Source: Aquabacterium sp. (lineage in GTDB: Bacteria > Pseudomonadota > Gammaproteobacteria > Burkholderiales > Burkholderiaceae_C). From it: 13,735 nt of DNA. This document shows, piece after piece, positions 7,626-13,735 of this stretch (its first letter is position 1; the number at the start of each line of letters is the position of its first letter). The stretch lies in NCBI GenBank assembly GCA_030654555.1, contig JAURXG010000654.1:1-13735 (forward strand), written 5' to 3'. The notes under the pieces were generated by a model, which worked only from the letters and a program-made list of their open reading frames with translations, did no database searches and was not told the DNA's origin. The position numbers and the translations under genes are program-made.

Positions 7626-8452
7626 TACATGCCCTTGAACAGGTGCGTGTAGCTGCGGCTGACTTCCAGCTTCTCGGGGTGGCCGCGCACGCTGACGATC
7701 TGGCGGCCGCGGAAGTCGCGCGTGATGCCGGCGATGGCCTTCACGTTGACCAGCGTGCTGCGGTGGATCTGCCAGAACACGGCCGGGTCCAGCTCGTCGA
7801 TCAGCTCCTTGATCGGCTTGCGGATCAGCGCCTCGACCGTGGGCGTCTGCACCCGCGTGTACTTCTCGTCGCTGATGAAGAACAGCACCTCGGCCACCGG
7901 GATCATCTGGATGCCCTGGCCCACGCTGGCCTGGATCCAGTCCAGGTAGCGCGGAGCGCCGCCGGGGTTCAGCTGCGCGGCCAGCTTGTGCAGCACCCGC
8001 TGCAGCGGCGGCGCGCGGTCGCGGTCGGTGTCGGCGTCGGGCACATCGCGCAGCGCCAGGCGCTGGCGGATGCGCTGCGCGGTGACCTGCAACCGCTCGC
8101 GCTCGGCGGGTTTGAGCACGTAGTCGCACACGCCCTGCTCGAAGGCCTCGACCGCGTACTGGTCGTAGGCGGTGATGAACACGATCTCGGGCAGGTGCTC
8201 GTCGTCGCCCACGGCCATCTGGGCGATCTGGCGCGCGGCGTCCACGCCGGTCAGCCCGGGCATGCGGATGTCGAGGAACACCAGCTCGGGCCGGTGCTGC
8301 TCGACCAGTTCCACTGCCTCCAGGCCGTTGCGCGCCTCGGCCACGATCTGCAGCTCGGGCCACACCTCGGCCAGGCGGGCGCGCAGTTGTTCGCGCATCA
8401 GGCGCTCGTCATCGGCGATGACGGCGCGCACGGGGGCAGTGGTGGTGTTCAT
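7625..8452 (-). CDS. LytTR-family response regulator (AlgR/LytR type)
   Basis: This 275-residue cytoplasmic two-component regulator has a receiver domain (about 8-130) with acidic pocket D14/D15, phosphorylation site D61 in LVFLDIRMPG, T94 in FITAYDQYA and K114 in YVLKPAE, all present. A linker of about 40 residues (131-170) precedes a LytTR DNA-binding domain (about 173-275) with VLFFISDEKYTRVQT, FWQIHRSTLVNVKAI and the ending EVSRSYTHLFKG. LytTR domains bind paired imperfect 9-12 bp direct repeats upstream of targets. It is the last gene of the operon with the kinase and the small membrane protein, 34 bases after the latter. No ribosome binding site is obvious. The receiver has a slightly long loop (VGDDEHLPE, about 81-89). 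Targets are unknown; cell-envelope, polysaccharide or nutrient-uptake functions are common in the family. Confidence 0.92.
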   Translation of the reverse strand: MNTTTAPVRAVIADDERLMREQLRARLAEVWPELQIVAEARNGLEAVELVEQHRPELVFLDIRMPGLTGVDAARQIAQMAVGDDEHLPEIVFITAYDQYAVEAFEQGVCDYVLKPAERERLQVTAQRIRQRLALRDVPDADTDRDRAPPLQRVLHKLAAQLNPGGAPRYLDWIQASVGQGIQMIPVAEVLFFISDEKYTRVQTPTVEALIRKPIKELIDELDPAVFWQIHRSTLVNVKAIAGITRDFRGRQIVSVRGHPEKLEVSRSYTHLFKGM

Positions 8453-8486
8453 GGCGTGATGGTAGCGAGGCGGCTCGGCGCCGGGG

Positions 8487-8885
8487 TCATCGCAACAACC
8501 AGCGCAGCAGCAGCACCCCCACGATCAGCGGCGACAGCAGCAGCCCCAGCACGGCCGCCACCACCAGCAGCGGCGCGCCCACCGTGGCCAGCACGATGCC
8601 GCCGATCACCAGCACCAGCAGGGCCAGCAGCGCCACCAGCATCAGCGGCACGAAGACCACCAGCGCCACCGCCACCAGCAACACCATGCAGGCCGCCACC
8701 AGGCGATCGGCCACGTCCAGGCCGGCCAGGCTGAACTGCGCGCTGATGTCCTGGCCGTCGACCACCACGCTGAAGGGGGGCAGGCCGACGTGGGACAGGG
8801 CTTGCGCGACCAACCCCACGGCGGCCACGGCCAGCAACACCCCCAACAGCAGCGCCATCGGCAGGCGCGAGGCAACGGATCTCAT
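8487..8885 (-). CDS. Small hydrophobic membrane protein in the kinase-regulator operon
   Basis: I do not recognise a named family. The 132 residues make four predicted membrane helices: about 10-29, 61-80, 81-100 and 103-128. Between the first two lies a polar loop of about 30 residues (SHVGLPPFSVVVDGQDISAQFSLAGLD), which would be periplasmic if the N-terminus is inside. Its start codon overlaps the kinase stop as ATGA (8882-8885), so translation is almost certainly coupled to the kinase. The regulator gene follows 34 bases later. This position suggests a membrane accessory or sensor-modulating role, but that is inference from context. The first helix could also be read as an uncleaved signal anchor. 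The codon pattern matches its neighbours. Confidence 0.8.
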   Translation of the reverse strand: MRSVASRLPMALLLGVLLAVAAVGLVAQALSHVGLPPFSVVVDGQDISAQFSLAGLDVADRLVAACMVLLVAVALVVFVPLMLVALLALLVLVIGGIVLATVGAPLLVVAAVLGLLLSPLIVGVLLLRWLLR

Positions 8886-10417
8886 GCGGAGGCGCCTTCC
8901 AGCGGTCTGTAGGGCACGGCCAGCGTCACGCGGGTGCCGCCGCCGGGGTTCTCGGCGATGGTCAGCGTGGCCTTGGGGCCGTAGAGCAGCTGCAGCCGCT
9001 CGCGGATGTTGGCCAGCCCCACGCCGGTGCCGGCGGTGGCGGCGCGGCCGAAGCCCAGCCCCGTGTCGGCCACGGTGACCGTCAGCTTGCCGTGCACCAC
9101 CTCGGCCTTCAGCGTGAGCTTGCCGCCTTCAGGCTTGGGCTCCAGGCCGTGCTTGATGGCGTTTTCCACCAGGGTCTGCACCATCATCGGCGGGAACTCG
9201 GCCGACAGCAGGCCCTCGGGCACGTCGATCTCGGTGGTCAGGCGCTCTTCCATGCGCACCTTCAGGATCTCCAGGTAGGGCCGGATCACCGCCAGCTCGC
9301 GCCCCAGGTCACGGGTCTGGCCGTTGGCGCCGCCGTTGGCCTCGCGCATCGTGGGCATGCTCGCGCGCAGCAGCGCGATCAGGTTCTTCTGCATCTGGCT
9401 GGCGCGCTTGGGGTCGACCTCGATCAGGTGGTCGATGCTGGCCAGCGTGTTGAACAGGAAGTGCGGCTCCACCTGGGCCTGCATCGCCGCCATGCGCGCC
9501 TCGACCACCTGGCGCTTGAGCGATTCGCTCTCGGCCGTCTCCACCGCCTGCGCGGCCTGGGCCTCGGCCTGGATCTGGCGCTTGTAGGTGATCTTGATGA
9601 TGGCCGACGCCACGATCCACAGCAGCGCCAGGCTGGGCAGGAACTCGCCCAGGCTGATGACCTCGTGCACCTGCTGCTGGCGGCGGCTCTTGCGCACCTC
9701 GCGCTCGGCCTCGCGCACGGCTTTCTGCGCCTCGCGGGCCGCCTGCTCGGCCTCGGTGCGGGCGTCCTGGGCGGCTTGTTCGGCCTCGGTGCGGGCCTCC
9801 TGCACGGCCTCCTCGATGGACTTGCGCGCCTCCTCGACGGCCTGGCGGATCACTTCGCTGGTGACACCGGGCGGCAGGCGGATGTTGACCACCGGGCCCT
9901 CGTCGCCGGCGTCTGCCCCTGCGCCCGCGCCCGCGGACGCCGCCGCGCTGGCTGCAGGGCTGGCTAGCTCAGCGGGTGCCGACGCGCCCGAGGCCGCGCC
10001 GGCGGCCGCCCGGTTGCGCGGCGTGATGCGCACGCCGCGCTCGTCGATCACGATCTCGACATTGCCGTTCGGGCCGGGCCGCTCGATGCGCACCGACGGC
10101 TTGCTGCCGGCGCCGGGGGCCGGCAGCGCGGGGGGCACCGGCAGCGCCGGGGGCACCGGCAACGTGGGCGGCGCCGGCGGCTCCCAGGCCTGTTCGGGGT
10201 GGCTGATCGTGCGGGTGAAGCTCCAGCTGAACGGCGGGATGTTCTGCAGCAGCCCCGAGACGATCAGCAGCAGCACCGACAGCACGACGAAGCGCTTCCA
10301 GCTGATGCCCACCAGCCAGTTGGCGTAGGCATGGAAGCTGCGCACGCTGGCGGCCGAGAAGCGCTGCCAGCGGGCGGTCCAGACCGGGCGTGCGGGGTTG
10401 GTGGCGGGGGAGGTCAT
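8882..10417 (-). CDS. LytS/AlgZ-like sensor histidine kinase with repeat-rich periplasmic domain
   Basis: This 511-residue inner-membrane kinase pairs with the LytTR regulator two genes on. Helix 1 is at about 43-58 and helix 2 at about 258-276, leaving about 200 residues in the periplasm. That region has a Pro-rich stretch (about 80-101, PPALPVP repeats), a short beta-like part (108-134, VRIERPGPNGNVEIVIDERG), an Ala/Gly/Ser stretch (137-172) and a charged Ala/Glu helix (about 186-246) with 11-residue repeats. A linker helix (280-315) follows. The His_kinase domain has its phosphoacceptor H319 in QVEPHFLFNTLASI. The ATPase domain shows the N box VENAIKHGL (417-425), the G1 box DTGLGFG (451-457) and GVGLANIRERL (465-475). 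All catalytic motifs are intact. Unlike LytS it lacks a multi-helix 5TM sensor and a GAF domain. Stimulus unknown. Confidence 0.92.
   Translation of the reverse strand: MTSPATNPARPVWTARWQRFSAASVRSFHAYANWLVGISWKRFVVLSVLLLIVSGLLQNIPPFSWSFTRTISHPEQAWEPPAPPTLPVPPALPVPPALPAPGAGSKPSVRIERPGPNGNVEIVIDERGVRITPRNRAAAGAASGASAPAELASPAASAAASAGAGAGADAGDEGPVVNIRLPPGVTSEVIRQAVEEARKSIEEAVQEARTEAEQAAQDARTEAEQAAREAQKAVREAEREVRKSRRQQQVHEVISLGEFLPSLALLWIVASAIIKITYKRQIQAEAQAAQAVETAESESLKRQVVEARMAAMQAQVEPHFLFNTLASIDHLIEVDPKRASQMQKNLIALLRASMPTMREANGGANGQTRDLGRELAVIRPYLEILKVRMEERLTTEIDVPEGLLSAEFPPMMVQTLVENAIKHGLEPKPEGGKLTLKAEVVHGKLTVTVADTGLGFGRAATAGTGVGLANIRERLQLLYGPKATLTIAENPGGGTRVTLAVPYRPLEGASA
9734..9805 (-). repeat. 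Coding 33-base tandem repeat in the kinase coiled coil
   Basis: Two nearly identical 33-base units encode EARTEAEQAAQ and DARTEAEQAAR (residues 207-228 of the kinase), with degenerate further units on both sides. An 11-residue period is the hendecad pattern of right-handed coiled coils. Confidence 0.75.
10115..10180 (-). repeat. Coding Pro-rich repeat in the kinase periplasmic region
   Basis: Residues 80-101 of the kinase contain units of the type PP-[AT]-LPV and PPALPAP, encoded by an imperfect repeat of about 18 bases whose plus-strand form contains GGGGGCACCGGCA. The stretch lies soon after the first membrane helix and probably forms a stiff polyproline spacer. Confidence 0.75.
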
Positions 10418-10542
10418 GGCGGGCGGGCGAGGGATGCCTGTGCGATGGGCCGCACTGTACGCATCACCCCATGCCCGCGCCGCGCGATCCGATGGCCGGC
10501 ACCGGGACGCCGACAGACCGCATGCAGCGGCGACAGACGGAA

Positions 10543-10567
10543 GGCCCCGGCCGGGCTGGCCGGGGCC
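10543..10567 (-). terminator. Terminator hairpin after dctM
   Basis: GGCCCCGGCC and GGCCGGGGCC form a perfect 10-bp stem around a 5-base loop, 6 bases past the dctM stop on the minus strand. Only a weak T-rich tract (TTCCGTCTGT) follows. It probably ends the TRAP operon. The rest of the gap to the kinase gene (10418-10542) must carry the kinase promoter; I could not place it with confidence. Confidence 0.65.
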
Positions 10568-10573
10568 GACGGG

Positions 10574-12655
10574 TCAGCGGCTGTACAGCACCGACGGCAG
10601 CCAGAGCCCGATCGCCGGGAACTGGTAGAGCAGGATGATCGCGATGACCTGGATGCCCATGAAGGGCAGCATGCCGGCGAAGATCTGGTTCAGCGTGACA
10701 TGCGGCGGGCTCACGCCCTTGAGGTAGAACGCGGCCATCGCCACCGGCGGACTGAGGAAGGCGGTCTGCAGGTTCAGCGCCACCAGCAGACCGAAGAACA
10801 GCGGGTCCACCCCGAAGTTGTCCAGTAGCGGGATGAAGATGGGCATGAAGATCACGATGATCTCGGTCCACTCCAGCGGCCAGCCCAGGATGAAGATGAT
10901 CACCTGGCTGAGCACCAGGAACTCGGTCTTGCTGAGGTTCATCGACATCACCCAGCGCTCGACCAGCTCTTGTCCGCCCAGCAGCGCGAAGGCCGCCGAG
11001 AAGATCGCCGAGCCGACGAACAGCCAGCACACCATCGCGCTGGTCTTGGCGGTGAGGAACACGCTCTCCTTGAGCACCGTCATGTTGAACTGCCGGTAGG
11101 CCACCGCCAGCAGGAAGCCGCCCAGCGCGCCCACCGCCGCCGCCTCGGTGGGCGTGGCCAGGCCCATCACGATCGAGCCCAGCACCGCCAGGATCAGCAC
11201 CAGCAGCGGGAAGAAGCTGGAGAGCAGCATCTTGAAGATCTCCAGCCGCTGGAAGCTGAGGATCGCGTAGAACGCCAGCAGCGCCACCGCGCCCACGCCC
11301 GTGCCTATCCACCAGCCGGTGGTGGCCGCGGTGCGCTCGGCGGCCACCGAGGGGGGCGTCGCGCCGCCGCCGGCCGGAGGCGCCTGCAGGCCACCGGTGG
11401 TGCCGGCAGGCGCCTGCGCACCGGCCGTGGCGCCGGGCGGCTCCTTCACGCCGTCGGACCCCGGCGGCTCCTTGACGTCGGTGGCGCCCGGGGGCTCCTT
11501 GACGTCGCCCGAGCCGGGCGGCGCCTTCACGTCGCCGTCGTTGGCCGGGGGTTCGGCCAGGCCACCTTCGGACTTGGGTTCGGCCAGCCCGCCGGCGTCG
11601 GCCGCGGCCTGGTCGGCGGTGCTGCCCGGGGGCGCCTGCAGGCCGCCGCCGCCGGCGTCGGATTGCACGGTGGCGGCGCGGCGCGCCATGTCGGCACGGG
11701 CGTCGGCATCGGGCGGCGCGGTGTTGCTGCGCCAGCTGAATCCCACCACCAGCGCGAACAGCAGCGCCGGTATCAGCGCGATGCCGAGCTGCTTGACGAT
11801 GTGGCCGGTCGGCACGTTCAGGTTGCGCCCGCCCTTGAGCGCACGCAGCAGCGCGGGCAGCGCCGTGTTGGAGATCGCCTGGGAGATCGGCTCGGTCAAC
11901 GCCGGCAGCGGCACGAAGCGGTCGGCGGCCGACAGCGGCGGCATCAGGTGCGGCTTGATCTTGGCCAGCACGATCACGTAGACGACGTACAGCCCGGCCA
12001 GCATGATGCCGGGGAAGAACGCACCGGCGTACAGCTGCACCACCGACACGCCGGCCGTGGCGCCGTAGACGATCAGCATCACGCTGGGCGGGATCAGGAT
12101 GCCCAGGCAACCGCCGGCGGTGATGGCGCCGGCGGAGACCCGCACGTCGTAGCCGCCGCGCAGCATCTGCGGCAAGGCCAGCAGGCCCATCAGCGTGACC
12201 ACCGCGCCGACGATGCCGGTGGCCGTGGCGAACACCGCGCAGGTGAACAGCGTGGCCACCGCCAGCGAGCCGGGCACGCGCGCCATCGCCAGGTGCAGGC
12301 TTCTGAACAACTTCTCGATCAGGTTGGCACGCTCGACCAGGTAGCCCATGAAGACGAACAGCGGGATCGAGATGAGCACGTCGTTGCCCATCACCTTGAA
12401 GGCACTCTGCACCATCAGCGTGAGCGTCTTGGACGTGTCGCGCTCGTAGGCCAGCCAGGTGAAGATCATGCCCATGCCCATCAGCGTGAACGCCGTGGGA
12501 AAGCCCAGCATGATGGCCACCACCACCAGCGCCAGCATCATCAGGCCGAGGTGGCCGGTGGTGACCTTGGGCGCCAGCACCAGCATCAGCGCCGTGCCGG
12601 CGATGATGATCGCCATCAGGATGAAACCGAACCAGAGTTCGCGGCGGATCTTCAT
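10574..12655 (-). CDS. dctM: TRAP transporter large permease DctM with PPG-rich insert
   Basis: DctM is the ion-coupled membrane subunit that takes substrate from the periplasmic binding protein. This copy has 693 residues, against about 430 in typical DctM. The core is intact: GCLGILIPPSVMLIVYG (182-198), MGLATPTEAAAVGALGG (497-513) and NLQTAFLSPPVAMAAFYLKG (628-647), with many hydrophobic helices. The extra length is in the middle. Residues about 231-285 form a polar linker, 286-307 an added helix, 311-446 a low-complexity insert of LQAPP, LAEPP and DVKEPPG units, and 448-468 another helix. Long DctM proteins of this kind occur in the mannitol/chloroaromatic (FcbT3-like) class. The start is the ATG at 12655, overlapping the dctQ stop as ATGA, with GGGAG 8 bases upstream. 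The longer frame to 12796 is an overlap shadow inside dctQ. Confidence 0.92.
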   Translation of the reverse strand: MKIRRELWFGFILMAIIIAGTALMLVLAPKVTTGHLGLMMLALVVVAIMLGFPTAFTLMGMGMIFTWLAYERDTSKTLTLMVQSAFKVMGNDVLISIPLFVFMGYLVERANLIEKLFRSLHLAMARVPGSLAVATLFTCAVFATATGIVGAVVTLMGLLALPQMLRGGYDVRVSAGAITAGGCLGILIPPSVMLIVYGATAGVSVVQLYAGAFFPGIMLAGLYVVYVIVLAKIKPHLMPPLSAADRFVPLPALTEPISQAISNTALPALLRALKGGRNLNVPTGHIVKQLGIALIPALLFALVVGFSWRSNTAPPDADARADMARRAATVQSDAGGGGLQAPPGSTADQAAADAGGLAEPKSEGGLAEPPANDGDVKAPPGSGDVKEPPGATDVKEPPGSDGVKEPPGATAGAQAPAGTTGGLQAPPAGGGATPPSVAAERTAATTGWWIGTGVGAVALLAFYAILSFQRLEIFKMLLSSFFPLLVLILAVLGSIVMGLATPTEAAAVGALGGFLLAVAYRQFNMTVLKESVFLTAKTSAMVCWLFVGSAIFSAAFALLGGQELVERWVMSMNLSKTEFLVLSQVIIFILGWPLEWTEIIVIFMPIFIPLLDNFGVDPLFFGLLVALNLQTAFLSPPVAMAAFYLKGVSPPHVTLNQIFAGMLPFMGIQVIAIILLYQFPAIGLWLPSVLYSR
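11377..11644 (-). repeat. Coding repeat: AxPPG/KEPPG array inside DctM
   Basis: Residues 338-427 of DctM hold two GGLQAPP units, two GGLAEP units and four [DG]VK[EA]PPG units, plus QAPAG. At DNA level, GGCTCCTTGACGTCG on the plus strand recurs every 27-30 bases around 11450-11530. All units keep frame, so expansion or loss by slippage would preserve the protein. Confidence 0.85.
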
Positions 12656-13272
12656 GGCTTGCTCCCGTGCGGTGCCACGAACTGGTCGAGCGCCTCGATG
12701 TCCTCGTCCTTCACATGCACCATGGCCTTGAGCTTCTCGACGTCGACCTCCTCCACGTCGTGCTCGCGCGAGGGCCACTCGCCCTGGCGGATGCACTGCA
12801 CGCAGCGCACGATCTCGACGATGCCCTGCAGCAGCAGCATGCCGCCGGCCAGCGGGATGCCGAACTTGAACGGGTACACCGGCAGCGGCGTGGCGCTGAA
12901 GGTGCTTTCGTGGATGGCCGCCGACTCACTGGCGAAGATCCAGCCCGCCCAGGTCAGTGCCACGATGCCGGGCAGGAAGAAGACGAAGTACAGGATCAGG
13001 TCCAGCGTGGCCTGCGTGCGCGGGCGGAAGAAGCCATAGAGCACGTCGCCGCGCACATGGCCGTTCTTGCTCAGCGTGTAGGCGCCGGCCATCATGAACA
13101 GCGTGCCGTACATCATGACCTGGGCGTCCAGCGCCCAGTCGTGCGGATCGTTGAGCACGTAGCGGGAGAAGACCTCCCAGCTGATCATCAGGGTCAGGGC
13201 GACGATGAGCCAGGCAAACAGCTGCCCCAGCCATGTCGACAGGCGATCCACCAGCAGCAGCAGGTTCTGCAT
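12652..13272 (-). CDS. dctQ: TRAP transporter small permease DctQ
   Basis: DctQ is the four-helix membrane subunit that pairs with DctM. The 206-residue protein starts MQNLLLLVDRLSTWLGQLFAW and has helices at about 14-33, 50-66, 88-110 and 133-155. The family signature around WEVFSRYVLNDPHDWALDAQVMMYG, with the conserved Arg and Trp, and the following AYTLSKNGHVRGD are clear. The C-terminus adds about 45 charged residues (from CIRQGEWPSREHD), rich in Asp, Glu and Val, beyond the last helix; these are likely cytoplasmic. GAGGA lies about 10 bases before the ATG. The gene overlaps dctM by 4 bases and is separated from dctP by an intrinsic terminator, so it is expressed by read-through or from a weak internal promoter. 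Confidence 0.92.
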   Translation of the reverse strand: MQNLLLLVDRLSTWLGQLFAWLIVALTLMISWEVFSRYVLNDPHDWALDAQVMMYGTLFMMAGAYTLSKNGHVRGDVLYGFFRPRTQATLDLILYFVFFLPGIVALTWAGWIFASESAAIHESTFSATPLPVYPFKFGIPLAGGMLLLQGIVEIVRCVQCIRQGEWPSREHDVEEVDVEKLKAMVHVKDEDIEALDQFVAPHGSKP

Positions 13273-13303
13273 CGCGATGTCCTCGGTCTTGTCGGATTGA
13301 GCG

Positions 13304-13341
13304 AAAAAAAACAGGCCACCGACCCCAGCGAGGCGGTGGCC
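13304..13341 (-). terminator. Intrinsic terminator/attenuator between dctP and dctQ
   Basis: Read on the minus strand, GGCCACCG pairs with CGGTGGCC (13314-13341) around a 12-base loop, followed by TG and eight T residues (13304-13311). This is a textbook rho-independent terminator, 18 bases after the dctP stop and 31 bases before the dctQ start. Partial read-through would give more binding protein than permease. Confidence 0.88.
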
Positions 13342-13359
13342 CGGGGCGGGCGTGGACGA

Positions 13360-13735
13360 TCAGCCCTTCTTGCTGCCGCGGAAGTAGTGGTTCCAGGCCA
13401 TCTTGAAGTCGACCGTGTAGTCGTTCTGCCACTGGCCGGCGCGCTCGGCAAAGGCCTTCTGCGAGTCGAGCACCTTCTTGAACAGCGGGTTCTCGCCGGC
13501 CTTGGCGTTGATCACCTTGTCCCAGGCCGCCAGCTGCGCACGCAGGATGGCGTCGGGCGTCTTGTAGAAGTTGATCTTGGCCTTCTTCAGCTCGATGTAG
13601 TCCTGGCTGTTGCGCTCGATCGCCTTCCAGCTCATGTCGGCGCTGGCGGCCTGCACCGCGTAGTCGATGATGGCCTTCAGCTCGGCCGGCAGCGCGGCGT
13701 ACTTGGTCTTGTTGAACAGGATCTCGAACTGCTCG
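13360..13735 (-). CDS. dctP: TRAP transporter substrate-binding protein DctP, C-terminal fragment
   Basis: This is the periplasmic solute-binding subunit of the TRAP system. The last 124 residues are visible; the 5' part lies beyond the right edge. The frame reads EQFEILFNKTKYAALPAELK at the edge and continues through AVQAASADMSWKAIERNSQD to the end NHYFRGSKKG. The LPAELKAII-x(n)-ASADMSWKA helical segment and the WNHYFR ending match binding proteins of the mannitol/chloroaromatic TRAP class (COG4663), which includes the 2-oxo-acid binder TakP and the 4-chlorobenzoate protein FcbT1, as recalled. The binding-site residues are mostly upstream of the window, so the ligand cannot be assigned. An ATG inside this stretch is not the start, since the frame stays open to the edge. 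Confidence 0.88.
   Translation of the reverse strand, partial: EQFEILFNKTKYAALPAELKAIIDYAVQAASADMSWKAIERNSQDYIELKKAKINFYKTPDAILRAQLAAWDKVINAKAGENPLFKKVLDSQKAFAERAGQWQNDYTVDFKMAWNHYFRGSKKG

Noticed and set aside
10454..10459. TACAGT on the minus strand as a -10 box for the kinase gene
   Set aside because: No matching -35 lies 16-18 bases upstream and the match is weak.
11400..11650. CRISPR-like or minisatellite array
   Set aside because: The repeats are in-frame coding units of 18-30 bases within dctM, without unique spacers of constant length.
10970..13039. A 689-codon open frame on the plus strand across dctM and dctQ
   Set aside because: It is antisense to two certain TRAP genes, its product is a low-complexity His/Gln/Arg mix, and it has no ribosome binding site or recognisable domain.

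Overview
The window is high-GC, densely coded chromosomal DNA from what looks like a betaproteobacterium of the order Burkholderiales, probably near the Rubrivivax/Leptothrix/Ideonella group. The reasons are GC-rich codon use, a PEP-CTERM secreted protein, a Rep helicase, a tripartite TRAP uptake operon, and a CCCCCTCAAGGGGGC-type intergenic element of a kind I recall from these genomes. The genus is inferred. I see no integrase, transposase, tRNA, rRNA or CRISPR array.

Layout. 1-410 (+): C-terminus of primosomal helicase PriA. 607-1554 (+): secreted PEP-CTERM protein with an internal G-x-E-P-V-[YF] repeat. 1588-2559 (-): AEC-family transporter. 2719-2754: compound hairpin repeat just downstream of phoD. 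2762-4297 (-): PhoD-type alkaline phosphatase with a likely Tat signal. 4404-6512 (+): Rep helicase, divergent from phoD. 6526-7218 (+): YhhN/lysoplasmalogenase-like membrane protein, probably co-transcribed with rep. 7323-7517 (+): small unrecognised ORF. 7625-10417 (-): three-gene signalling operon, in transcription order a LytS/AlgZ-like histidine kinase, a small four-helix membrane protein overlapping it by 4 nt, and a LytTR response regulator. 10574-13735 (-): TRAP operon, in order dctP (5' part outside the window), dctQ, dctM, with a strong intrinsic terminator between dctP and dctQ and a GC-rich hairpin after dctM.

How the genes work together. The kinase should autophosphorylate and pass phosphate to Asp61 of the regulator, whose LytTR domain binds DNA. 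The small membrane protein between them is translationally linked to the kinase and is the best candidate here for an undescribed accessory part. The TRAP genes resemble the mannitol/chloroaromatic/2-oxo-acid class (FcbT/TakP type). The terminator after dctP would give more binding protein than permease. DctM carries an unusual insert of about 135 residues made of PPG-rich repeats.

Most of the window is ordinary housekeeping and transport. The points that stand out are the DctM insert, the repeat- and proline-rich periplasmic part of the kinase with its small partner, the internal repeat of the PEP-CTERM protein, the dctP-dctQ attenuator and the phoD-adjacent repeat.
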